This document shows, piece by piece, positions 1 to 5,983 of a stretch of 11,388 nt of DNA (position 1 is the first letter of the stretch; every line of letters starts with the position of its first letter). Source of the DNA: Archaeoglobaceae archaeon. Its GTDB lineage: Archaea > Halobacteriota > Archaeoglobi > Archaeoglobales > Archaeoglobaceae. The position numbers and the translations under genes are program-made. The stretch covers positions 1-11,388 of the forward strand of contig JAMOMT010000092.1 of assembly GCA_027066965.1 (NCBI GenBank). Reading direction: 5' to 3'. The notes under the pieces were generated by a model that saw only the letters and a program-made list of their open reading frames with translations, did no database searches and was not told the origin of the DNA.

Positions 1-46
1 TGAACTCAACACCTGAGTACTTTTCGAAAAATTTTCCGGCCAGCAA
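1..46 (-). CDS. Possible 5' end of an unidentified gene, cut by the left edge
   Basis: On the minus strand a TTG codon at 46 opens a frame that stays open to the window edge and encodes LLAGKFFEKYSGVEF (first residue Met if used as start). An in-frame TGA lies just upstream, so no longer start exists. A purine-rich stretch (AGGGGTG) about eight bases before the TTG could be a ribosome binding site. The peptide is amphipathic and protein-like, but fifteen residues are too few to name a family. It follows pyrF on the same strand, about 50 bases downstream, and could be co-transcribed with it. This is inference from a short stretch; it may be non-coding. Confidence 0.35.
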   Translation of the reverse strand, partial: MLAGKFFEKYSGVEF

Positions 47-99
47 GGTTCACACCCCTTTTACTCACAACTTAGCGTCCCCTCTAAGCCCCACCTTGT

Positions 100-759
100 C
101 TACTGTCCATCTAATCCTTCTTGCTTTATCCTTTCGAGCAGAGAGACTACGCTTTTAACGGGGTCTCCAGTGTATATGCTCCTTCCCACTATGATGAAGT
201 CCGCTCCTGCCTTAAGGGCTTCGCAGGCATCCCCCCCTTGGGCACCAACTCCAGGTGATATAATGATCATGTCTCCTGCTACCTTCCTTAGCCTGGTTAT
301 CCTCTCCACCCTCGTCGCAGGAGCGACTATCCCCCTACATCCCGCCTCTTTCGCAACTTTGGCAAGTTTTTCCGCAACTCCGCTCATGAATTCCCTTCCG
401 CCTTCGCTGCTCAGCTCCACGACTGCGTAAACGTCCCCTTCAAATCTCTCTGCAACCCTAACGACCTCTCTCAGCGTATCCGAGCCAACGAAGGCGTGGA
501 CTATAACCCCTCTTGCTCCGGACTCGAAAGCACACTCGGCTATCTGGGAGGATATGTGGGGGACGTCAGCAATCTTGAAGTCTGCTATGACCTCTCCAAA
601 CTTTGATATCTCACCGATTACCTTCAATCCCTTTTTCAGAACGAGGGGATAGTTGACCTTGAAAGCCCGGACATAATTTCCGATCTTTTCGGCCACTTCG
701 ACGGCGTTATCGCAGTCGAGGGCAGCTATTATTCTTGAGTGACTACACTTCTGACCCAT
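100..759 (-). CDS. pyrF: Orotidine 5'-phosphate decarboxylase
   Basis: Catalyses OMP to UMP, the last step of de novo pyrimidine synthesis, in the cytoplasm. The 219-residue protein has the usual archaeal length. The family's catalytic Lys-Asp-Lys-Asp array is visible: K34, then the signature DFKIADVP at 60-67 giving D60, K62 and D65. The phosphate-gripping loops are SPGVGAQGG at 168-176 and VGRSI at 191-195. The N-terminal strand IIAALD (10-15) is also typical. The ATG at 759 is the only good start before the first strand. A GGAGAG lies about 16 bases upstream, too far for a normal ribosome binding site, so the mRNA may be nearly leaderless. The gene lies 52 bases downstream of rio2 on the same strand. 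Nothing looks degenerate. Confidence 0.96.
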   Translation of the reverse strand: MGQKCSHSRIIAALDCDNAVEVAEKIGNYVRAFKVNYPLVLKKGLKVIGEISKFGEVIADFKIADVPHISSQIAECAFESGARGVIVHAFVGSDTLREVVRVAERFEGDVYAVVELSSEGGREFMSGVAEKLAKVAKEAGCRGIVAPATRVERITRLRKVAGDMIIISPGVGAQGGDACEALKAGADFIIVGRSIYTGDPVKSVVSLLERIKQEGLDGQ

Positions 760-811
760 GAAGGGTAGAAAGGAACTCTCCTAAAAAACTTTACTTTCCT
801 ATTTCTTGCTT

Positions 812-1702
812 CTAAGACGTTACAAATTTTAATACATCTTCAAAATTTTTCTCAATACCGTAACTTCTTCTGAAATAGTCAAGAATATTCTTCAAATCTC
901 TTCTCAGCATCTCATCGGCGAGCGTTCTCAGCTCCGAAAGGCTGAGGGAGGAGTACTCCTCACTCTCTTCCTCAAGTATTATCGCCTGAGGAAAGTCTAT
1001 TATCCACACCCCCTCCTCGCTGACGAGTATGTTGTACTGGCTCAGGTCTCCGTGAATCACGCCTTTCGAGTACATCGCTCTGACCTCATCGAGAATTATG
1101 TCAAGCACATCCCTTGGATTGCTCAACCTAATCTTGAATAGTTCCTTGGCATCTATTAACTCCATCACAACGGCGTTTCCCTCCCAAGCGTAGGGTTTCG
1201 GCACGCTAACGAATCCAGCAAGCTTTCTGAGAGCTCTGAACTCGTTTCTTGCAGATCGGACTGTCAGGACGGTGAAGTGCAGCGTGCCATAGTCTCTCTT
1301 CTCTTTCACTTTCTTGAAGCTCGGATAGCCAACTCTGTGGAACTTCACTATTACCTCCCCGTACTTCTCTGACATGGCGTTGTAAACCATGCTCTCCTTT
1401 CCCTCACCCATCTTACTGCCTATCATCGAGATTTCTCCCTTTCTCACAAGCCTTCTGAGAGAATACAGGGAGAGGCCGAAGAAAGTGAATGCGACTCCAA
1501 GGTAGCTCAGCTGCTTTACCGTCACTATTCTGTCTCCCGCAAGCCCCCTGAGAATTGCTTCGACTTTCTCCTGGGGTAAACCGGAGTCCTTGGCTATTAG
1601 CTCGGACGGGACAAACTCGAAGTCCCACATCCTCCTGAAAATGGAGCTCAGGACTTTCCATCCGTTCTTTCCGACTTTGGAGTAGGCTTCGACTACGTCC
1701 AT
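812..1702 (-). CDS. rio2: RIO2-type atypical serine protein kinase
   Basis: An atypical protein kinase/ATPase of the RIO2 family, known to act in late maturation of the small ribosomal subunit. The 296-residue protein begins with the RIO2-specific winged-helix domain (about 1-85). The RIO kinase domain follows: nucleotide loop GSKMGEGKES (95-104), ATP-binding lysine K120, the flexible loop with KKVKEKRDYG (130-139), catalytic loop HGDLSQYN (217-224, D219) and metal-binding IDFPQ (235-239, D236). All key residues are present. I chose the ATG at 1702 rather than the in-frame GTG at 1711. The GTGAT overlapping that GTG is a good ribosome binding site for 1702, and the protein then begins MDVVEAYSKVGKNGW, which matches the usual N-terminus. 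An AT-rich promoter region precedes it. Confidence 0.95.
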   Translation of the reverse strand: MDVVEAYSKVGKNGWKVLSSIFRRMWDFEFVPSELIAKDSGLPQEKVEAILRGLAGDRIVTVKQLSYLGVAFTFFGLSLYSLRRLVRKGEISMIGSKMGEGKESMVYNAMSEKYGEVIVKFHRVGYPSFKKVKEKRDYGTLHFTVLTVRSARNEFRALRKLAGFVSVPKPYAWEGNAVVMELIDAKELFKIRLSNPRDVLDIILDEVRAMYSKGVIHGDLSQYNILVSEEGVWIIDFPQAIILEEESEEYSSLSLSELRTLADEMLRRDLKNILDYFRRSYGIEKNFEDVLKFVTS

Positions 1703-1711
1703 GTCTATCAC

Positions 1712-1786
1712 TTTCTTTTTTTAGTTTTTTATTCTATTTATTAAATTTAATGTAAATATAGTATATCAATAAAATTTAAAAAACAA
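1712..1786 (-). promoter_or_regulatory. AT-rich region: ribA terminator and rio2 promoter
   Basis: The 75 bases between ribA and rio2 are extremely AT-rich. Read on the minus strand, T-runs (T6 at 1783-1778, then TTTTA near 1774) just after the ribA stop codon look like an archaeal oligo-T terminator. Further on, TTTAATAA-like sequence around 1735-1750 could be the rio2 TATA box. A short leader then carries AGAAAGTGAT before the rio2 ATG. The exact TATA box cannot be chosen by eye because several AT-rich octamers compete. Confidence 0.5.
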
Positions 1787-2935
1787 TCAATCGTTCAGAC
1801 ACAGCAGGTGACCCATCTTCTCCTTCTTCGCCTTCAGGTACTTTAGGTTCTCGCTCGAAGGCTCGACCTCTATTGCCTCTCTCTTGACTTCGAACCCGTA
1901 CTTTCTCAGTTCCTCTATCTTGAGTGGGTTGTTCGTCATCAGCCTTACCGATTTAACTCCTAGGTCCATGAGAATCTGAGCTGCAATACCATAACTCCTC
2001 AGGTCTGGAGGAAATCCAAGTTCTATGTTCGCCTCAACCGTATCCTTTCCTTCCTCCTGCAGCTTGTAGGCCATCAGCTTGTTTATCAGCCCTATTCCTC
2101 TCCCCTCGTGTCCCCTCATGTATATCATTACTCCCTTGTTCTCCCTGTCTATCATCTTCAGGGCTTTTTCGAGCTGCTCTCCGCAGTCGCACCTGAGGGA
2201 GTGAAAGACGTCTCCGGTGAGGCACTCTGAGTGGATTCTGACTAGCACCTCTCCCTCGCTCACATCCCCCCTTACGAGGGCAACTATCTCCCCAAGAGGC
2301 GTCTCGTACCCTACGGCTTTGAACGTTCCGTAGAACTTTGTTGGCAGAGTTGCCTCAACTATCCTCTTCACGAGCTTCTCCTTTTTCAGTCTGTACTCTA
2401 TCAGATCTCTTATACTAAATACTGGTAACCCTTTCTCCTCTGCGAACTTCTTAGCGTAGCCTTCGTCCGCAACCTCTCCCTCTGAGGTAGTGAGAGTAGA
2501 ATAAACAGCGTATCTGCTGAATCCAGCCATCCTCGCAACGTCTACGCAGGCCTCTCCTATTCCAGGCCTCTCGAGAACTCCTCCCTCTTTTGCCTCCTCG
2601 ACGAATATTCTGCCTGGAAACACAATTTCTTCCGGTCTAACTTCTCCTCTGACGAGTTTCCTTATGAACTCGGCTTTTTGACTTGCTGACGTGCCGTTTC
2701 TGCTTGAGTCTATTGGAATCACGTCCCCTCCAATGTACCTGTTTAGGCCAAGCTCAACTATTTTCCTCCACGGCATTGCAAGCCTTATCTCGTCGCAGTT
2801 CTTCATCATCAGAGCTATGCTCTCCCTCGAGACTTTTTCTGCCGGAACGCTTATTACGGACTTTTTCTCGTCAGCTACGACAAAAGGGCTGAACTTGACG
2901 AGTTCGAGGAGCTTCTCTATTCTATCGTGAGGCAT
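1787..2935 (-). CDS. ribA: GTP cyclohydrolase II with degenerate DHBP synthase-like N-terminal domain (RibBA-like)
   Basis: A 382-residue RibBA-architecture protein of riboflavin synthesis. The C-terminal half (about 197-378) is an intact GTP cyclohydrolase II, which converts GTP to the pyrimidine precursor of flavins. It has zinc ligands C238, C249 and C251, the motif RGHEGRGIGL (274-283), D311 and R313 (matching the proton acceptor and nucleophile positions), and TNNPLK (334-339). The N-terminal half (about 4-185) aligns with DHBP synthase: PAEKVS (31-36), FPGRIF then GGVLER (106-123), and FSIRDLIEYR (173-182). However, the acidic DRENEGD catalytic/metal motif is missing between DE (22-23) and PAE. 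The metal-binding HTEA motif reads IGEA (126-129). I infer that this domain has no DHBP synthase activity. The ATG at 2935 lies about 25 bases from a TATA-like GTTATAAATA, suggesting a leaderless transcript. Confidence 0.88.
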   Translation of the reverse strand: MPHDRIEKLLELVKFSPFVVADEKKSVISVPAEKVSRESIALMMKNCDEIRLAMPWRKIVELGLNRYIGGDVIPIDSSRNGTSASQKAEFIRKLVRGEVRPEEIVFPGRIFVEEAKEGGVLERPGIGEACVDVARMAGFSRYAVYSTLTTSEGEVADEGYAKKFAEEKGLPVFSIRDLIEYRLKKEKLVKRIVEATLPTKFYGTFKAVGYETPLGEIVALVRGDVSEGEVLVRIHSECLTGDVFHSLRCDCGEQLEKALKMIDRENKGVMIYMRGHEGRGIGLINKLMAYKLQEEGKDTVEANIELGFPPDLRSYGIAAQILMDLGVKSVRLMTNNPLKIEELRKYGFEVKREAIEVEPSSENLKYLKAKKEKMGHLLCLND

Positions 2936-2953
2936 GCCCGCTTTAAGACGGGG

Positions 2954-2968
2954 CAGTTATTTATAACT
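2954..2968 (-). promoter_or_regulatory. Candidate ribA TATA box
   Basis: On the minus strand AGTTATAAATAAC is centred about 26 bases before the ribA ATG, the spacing expected between an archaeal TATA box and the transcription start. The mRNA would therefore begin at or next to the start codon. No ribosome binding site is seen before that ATG, which agrees. Confidence 0.6.
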
Positions 2969-2970
2969 TT

Positions 2971-3008
2971 TGAGAAGCATCTCACAAATGTTAAACATCT
3001 TGGATGTT
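2971..3008. promoter_or_regulatory. Cluster of inverted repeats upstream of ribA
   Basis: Three inverted repeats lie just upstream of the ribA TATA box. TGAGA and TCTCA (2971-2984) flank four bases. ATGTT-A-AACAT (2988-2998) shares its right arm with AACATC-TTG-GATGTT (2994-3008). Alternating ATGTT/AACAT half-sites like these are what a dimeric regulator would bind. No regulator can be named from the sequence alone. Confidence 0.35.
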
Positions 3009-3090
3009 ACTTTTCCAAGTTTAATCGGTTTATCTCTGTATTTTCCTTAAAAGGTATTCTAGGAGCAGTCTTCAATTTTTATTCTCCATC

Positions 3091-3109
3091 TCCACCGGAA
3101 ATGAAGGGG
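3091..3109 (+). other. Origin recognition box (ORB)-like element
   Basis: TCCACCGGAAATGAAGGGG closely follows the archaeal ORB layout: an imperfect dyad core of the type TCCA..GGAAA, a short spacer, then a run of four G. These are the elements bound by the initiator-specific helix and the winged-helix domain of Orc1/Cdc6. It lies 128 bases before the chosen cdc6 start. The match is from memory of the consensus, not from a computed score. Confidence 0.7.
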
Positions 3110-3161
3110 CGTTATCAGCTATGGCAATTGGCTTATGTAATAAAACTTACCTGAACGGTAA

Positions 3162-3177
3162 TTATTCAGCTGAATAA
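3162..3177. promoter_or_regulatory. Perfect 16-base palindrome at the cdc6 promoter
   Basis: TTATTCAGCTGAATAA is identical to its own reverse complement over all 16 bases. It ends within the TATA-like sequence AATAAATATTTT (3173-3184), so a protein bound here would cover the TFB/TBP site of cdc6. It is a good operator candidate. The binding protein is unknown. Confidence 0.5.
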
Positions 3178-3184
3178 ATATTTT
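3173..3184 (+). promoter_or_regulatory. Candidate cdc6 TATA box
   Basis: AATAAATATTTT would place transcription start near 3204. This leaves a leader of about 34 bases before the ATG at 3238 and excludes the earlier in-frame ATG at 3190 as the start. Confidence 0.5.
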
Positions 3185-3237
3185 GTCAAATGGTAAAGCT
3201 CTTAAAGTTCTTCCTACGCCTGAGATGTGGTGGTGTT

Positions 3238-4470
3238 ATGCCGAATATTTTCGAGTCATTAATGTCATCTCCGAAGATTTTTAGAAACAGGGATGTGCTG
3301 AGGCACTCCTACACGCCCGAATACCTGCCACACAGGTCGGAACAGATAGAGGAGCTTGCTTCGATACTCGTTCCGGCTCTAAAGGGCGAAACGCCCTCGA
3401 ACATATTCATATACGGTAAAACTGGGACTGGAAAGACTGCAACCGTCAGGTATGTTGGAAAGCAGCTCGAGGAGATGGGTAAGAAGCTCGGAGTCCACTG
3501 CTACGTCCACTACCTGAACTGCGAGAGGATAGATACTCAGTACAGAGTTCTCGCAACTCTCGCTAAAGTTCTCGGTAGAAACGTGCCGATGACTGGTTGG
3601 CCCACAGATCAGGTCTACGACGAGGTTAGAAGTGCTATAGACTCGAGAGATCAGACGATAGTGATAGTCCTCGACGAGATCGACAAGCTCGTGAGGAAAG
3701 GGGATGAGGTTCTCTACAACCTCTCTAGGATAAACGGAGAGCTGGAGAGGGCGAGGGTGAGCATAATAGGGATTTCGAACGACCTGAAGTTCAAGAACTT
3801 CCTCGATCCAAGAGTTCTCAGCTCTCTGAGCGAGGAGGAGCTCATATTCCCTCCTTACAACGCAGAGCAACTGCAAGACATACTGATGCAGAGGGCTGAG
3901 CTCGCCTTTTACGAGGGAGTTCTGGAGGACGATGTGATTCCATACTGTGCAGCCCTCGCAGCTCAGGAGCACGGAGATGCCAGAAAGGCTTTAGATCTGC
4001 TTAGAGTTAGCGGAGAGATCGCTGAGAAAGAGGGAGCTGAGAAGATAACGAGGGAGCACGTAAAGATGGCAGTAAGAAAGATAGAGACTGATCATGTGGT
4101 TGAGGCTGTGAGAACACTGCCGACTCAGAGCAAGGTTCTGCTCTACGGCATGATAGTGCTTACGGAGTCTGGGTTGAGGAAGTTCACGACGGGAGAGGTT
4201 TACGCAGTTTACAAGAACCTGTGCAAGAAAGTCGGTATAGACTGCCTAACTCAAAGGAGAGTGAGCGATCTGATTTCAGAGTTAGACATGCTCGGAATAA
4301 TAAACTCGATAATAATATCCAAGGGCAGGTATGGTAGAACGAGGGAGATAAGACTCGACGTCCCCGTGGAGCCGATAAAAAAGGTTCTGCTTGAGGACTA
4401 CAGGCTGAGTACACTTGCTGGAATGGAGAGAGTGATGAAGGAACAGTCGCTGGAAGTATTCGAGACCTGA
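3238..4470 (+). CDS. cdc6: Orc1/Cdc6 replication initiator, Cdc6-1-like
   Basis: An AAA+ ATPase that binds origin DNA and recruits the MCM helicase. The 410-residue protein has the N-terminal segment IFRNRDVL...YTPEYLPHR (14-33) typical of the family, Walker A GKTGTGKT (60-67), Walker B VIVLDEID (142-149), sensor 1 around IIGISND (176-182), sensor 2 GDARKALDLL (246-255), and a C-terminal winged-helix domain (about 300-400). I start it at the ATG at 3238, preceded by GTGGTGGT, because the protein then begins MPNIFESLMSSPKIF. The earlier ATG at 3190 would add 16 unlikely residues and lies too close to the TATA box. An ORB-like box upstream fits an initiator of the ORB-binding class. All ATPase motifs are intact. 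Confidence 0.95.
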   Translation: MPNIFESLMSSPKIFRNRDVLRHSYTPEYLPHRSEQIEELASILVPALKGETPSNIFIYGKTGTGKTATVRYVGKQLEEMGKKLGVHCYVHYLNCERIDTQYRVLATLAKVLGRNVPMTGWPTDQVYDEVRSAIDSRDQTIVIVLDEIDKLVRKGDEVLYNLSRINGELERARVSIIGISNDLKFKNFLDPRVLSSLSEEELIFPPYNAEQLQDILMQRAELAFYEGVLEDDVIPYCAALAAQEHGDARKALDLLRVSGEIAEKEGAEKITREHVKMAVRKIETDHVVEAVRTLPTQSKVLLYGMIVLTESGLRKFTTGEVYAVYKNLCKKVGIDCLTQRRVSDLISELDMLGIINSIIISKGRYGRTREIRLDVPVEPIKKVLLEDYRLSTLAGMERVMKEQSLEVFET

Positions 4471-4603
4471 TGGTCTGGTGTCTTGTTTTTCAATAAATTT
4501 AATGTCAGTCAACGCTTCATCTCAGTCTTTAGTATCTTTAGTAATAGTTTGGCTCTTCCCGGGTATGTCAACCTTATTATACTACCATCGCAAAATCCTC
4601 AGC
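4471..4603 (+). promoter_or_regulatory. cdc6 terminator and promoter region of the membrane-protein gene
   Basis: A T5 run after the cdc6 stop (around 4484-4489) may end the cdc6 transcript. The nine-base unit TCTTTAGTA occurs twice in tandem (4526-4543). TTATTATA (4574-4581) is a TATA-like octamer about 26 bases before the ATG at 4604, which suggests leaderless transcription of the next gene. Confidence 0.4.
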
Positions 4604-5020
4604 ATGCTATGGAAGTTTAGGGCTATCAACAACAAGGTGGCAAAGAGAAGGTACTTCCTTTACTCCCTCACAATAATCTTGACCTTCGTTGCAGGTGCTA
4701 TTTACAGGCTTGAAACGGGAACTAGACCGGGGAAAGTCGCCATACTCCTCGCCATAAGCATTATGCTCATCTTTTTGTACACGGTAATAGCTCTTGGGAG
4801 GGAGAGATACTACAGCATGGACGAGAGCGAGATAGTTTACAGACCCCTCAAAACGAAAATCGAGGACGTAGAGAACTTTGAAGTGGACGAGGAGAACAGG
4901 CTGATAAGGTTGAAGCTCAGGAAGAACAGTCCTTTTGCCGTAAAGACGTTATACTTCGACGACATCAAGGATCTGAGAGAGGCGGAGATGTTCCTCAGGA
5001 GGTGGGTGAGGTGCAAGTGA
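4604..5020 (+). CDS. Small two-helix membrane protein with a C-terminal soluble domain, function unknown
   Basis: I do not recognise a named family. From the ATG at 4604 the protein has 138 residues. A short basic N-terminus (MLWKFRAINNKVAKRR) is followed by a hydrophobic helix (about 19-34), a short loop (RLETGTRPGK), and a second hydrophobic helix (about 45-64). A charged, strand-rich domain of about 70 residues follows, ending RRWVRCK. The two-helix-plus-beta layout resembles small bacterial PH-like membrane proteins, a loose similarity only. The frame is open from an ATG at 4478, but the added 42 residues do not look protein-like. The TATA octamer at 4574 also supports the later start. 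It overlaps the next gene at its 3' end, so the two are probably translated together. Confidence 0.65.
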   Translation: MLWKFRAINNKVAKRRYFLYSLTIILTFVAGAIYRLETGTRPGKVAILLAISIMLIFLYTVIALGRERYYSMDESEIVYRPLKTKIEDVENFEVDEENRLIRLKLRKNSPFAVKTLYFDDIKDLREAEMFLRRWVRCK

Positions 5021-5448
5021 GCGTTATAGGTGCCGGAAGCTGCGACTCCGAACTCGAAAGGATAGCCGAGAGGATCGGAGAACTTCTAGCTGAGAGGGGG
5101 TGTGTGATAATCAACGGTGGGAGAGGTGGGGTCATGGAGGCAGTTTCAAGGGGTGCGAGCAGAAAAGGGGGCATAGTCGTTGGAGTTCTTCCCGACAAGT
5201 CTGAAGGGAACGAATACCTGACTATCAGGCTAAAGACGAACATGGGTCATGCGAGAAACGTTATAATCGCACAGTCGGGAGATGCAGTAATAGCCGTAGG
5301 AGGGAGTTACGGAACGATATCTGAGATGGCGATAGCTCTTAAAGAAGGAAAGAAGGTCGTGGCTGTAAGACCTCCGGTGATAATCGAAGGTGTAATTGTC
5401 GTTGATACTCCAGAGAAAGCCGTAGAGGAGGTCCTGAAAGGCCTTTGA
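5011..5448 (+). CDS. SLOG/Rossmann-fold protein, TIGR00725 (LOG-like) family
   Basis: A 145-residue protein of the LOG/lysine-decarboxylase-like Rossmann superfamily, whose members bind or hydrolyse nucleotide derivatives; no substrate can be given for this one. Visible motifs are a first strand VSVIGAGS (3-10), GGRGGVMEAVSRGA (36-49), GHARN (79-83) and the family signature GGSYGTISE (97-105). I start at the GTG at 5011, eight bases after GGAGG (4998-5002). GTG codons at 5002 and 5017 are alternatives; 5017 overlaps the previous stop codon as GTGA. The gene lies inside the tail of the membrane-protein gene, so the two form a translationally coupled pair. A functional link between a nucleotide-sensing fold and a membrane protein is plausible but inferred. 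Confidence 0.85.
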   Translation: MQVSVIGAGSCDSELERIAERIGELLAERGCVIINGGRGGVMEAVSRGASRKGGIVVGVLPDKSEGNEYLTIRLKTNMGHARNVIIAQSGDAVIAVGGSYGTISEMAIALKEGKKVVAVRPPVIIEGVIVVDTPEKAVEEVLKGL

Positions 5449-5572
5449 AATTTTCGAATTTTTAGATTTGGTATTTCGAGATTCTGTGTTTGGGTTTTGG
5501 GTTTGAGTTTTACCGAGATGTAGATGTGCTCAGTTACAAAGCTTTATCTTATTAGTCAGACATGTGGCTGTT
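5449..5572 (+). promoter_or_regulatory. T-rich terminator and promoter of the YjbQ gene
   Basis: After the stop codon come TTTTCGAATTTTT (5452-5464) and a long T/G-rich stretch with TTTGGGTTTTGGGTTTGAG (5488-5506), consistent with an archaeal T-rich terminator. TTTATCTTA (5543-5551) is a TATA-like box about 26 bases before the ATG at 5573, so that gene is probably leaderless. Confidence 0.55.
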
Positions 5573-5983
5573 ATGATTAGGGAAATAAGCGTCGAGCTCG
5601 AAGTTAACGGAATGGCAGACATAACGTCTGAGGTCAAAAAGTTTGTGAAGGAGAGCGGAGTTGAGGAAGGAGCTGTTCTTGTCTTCAACGTCGGTTCTAC
5701 AGGAGCTGTAACGACTATAGAGTATGAGCCTGGCCTCAAGAAGGATTTTCCGAGGATAATGGACAGGGTTGCCCCATACGGAGAGAACTACGAACACCAC
5801 AAGACATGGGGGGACGACAACGGCTCAAGCCACGTCAAAGCCTCTATAGTCGGGCCGAGCATAGTCGTGCCTTTCAGGAACGGAGAGTTAATTCTTGGCA
5901 CTTGGCAGCAGATAGTCGTTGTTAATTTCGACACGAGGCCGAGGAGGAGAAGGGTAATTCTTCAGATCCTGAAATCTGCTTAA
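5573..5983 (+). CDS. YjbQ/UPF0047 family protein
   Basis: A 136-residue protein of the widespread YjbQ (UPF0047) family. Some members have been linked to a promiscuous thiamine-phosphate synthase activity, but the true cellular role is not settled. Family hallmarks are all visible: STGAVTTIEYEPG (42-54), HHKTWGDDNGSSHVKA (75-90) with the conserved histidines and acidic residues, and GTWQQIVVVNFDTRPRRRRV (109-128). I use the ATG at 5573 rather than the in-frame GTG at 5564. The TATA-like box lies 26 bases before the ATG, and MIREISVEL is a natural first strand. The gene ends exactly where the convergent ubiA-type gene ends, with no base between the two stop codons. Confidence 0.9.
   Translation: MIREISVELEVNGMADITSEVKKFVKESGVEEGAVLVFNVGSTGAVTTIEYEPGLKKDFPRIMDRVAPYGENYEHHKTWGDDNGSSHVKASIVGPSIVVPFRNGELILGTWQQIVVVNFDTRPRRRRVILQILKSA

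Larger units (their letters stand above)
2936..3237. other. Divergent ribA/cdc6 intergenic region, candidate replication origin
   Basis: This 302-base stretch separates ribA and cdc6 and contains no convincing gene. From left to right it holds the ribA TATA box, inverted repeats, a T-rich stretch (3011-3050), a strong origin recognition box match (3091-3109), a 16-base palindrome (3162-3177) and the cdc6 TATA box. Archaeal origins commonly lie beside an orc1/cdc6 gene and bind its product through such boxes. Only one clear box is visible, while well-studied origins often have several, so this could be a full origin or just an autoregulatory site. Confidence 0.5.

Noticed and set aside
45..75. 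G-run sequence on the minus strand resembling an origin box
   Set aside because: GTGAGTAAAAGGGGTG has a G-run but no TCCA..GGAAA dyad; it fits a ribosome binding region better.
3008..3026. Possible second origin box around TTTTCCAAGTTTAATCGG
   Set aside because: It shares TTCCA with the core, but lacks the GGAAA arm and the G-run.
2927..3154. 75-residue plus-strand open frame in the ribA-cdc6 gap
   Set aside because: It runs through the ribA promoter, inverted repeats and the origin box, has no ribosome binding site, and its product is not protein-like.
3379..3972. Long open frame on the minus strand inside cdc6
   Set aside because: It is fully covered by cdc6, which has every family motif. 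The antisense translation has no recognisable domain, so this is a codon-bias shadow.
4478..4603. N-terminal extension of the membrane protein to the ATG at 4478
   Set aside because: The 42 residues are unlike the rest, there is no ribosome binding site, and a TATA-like box lies within the region.
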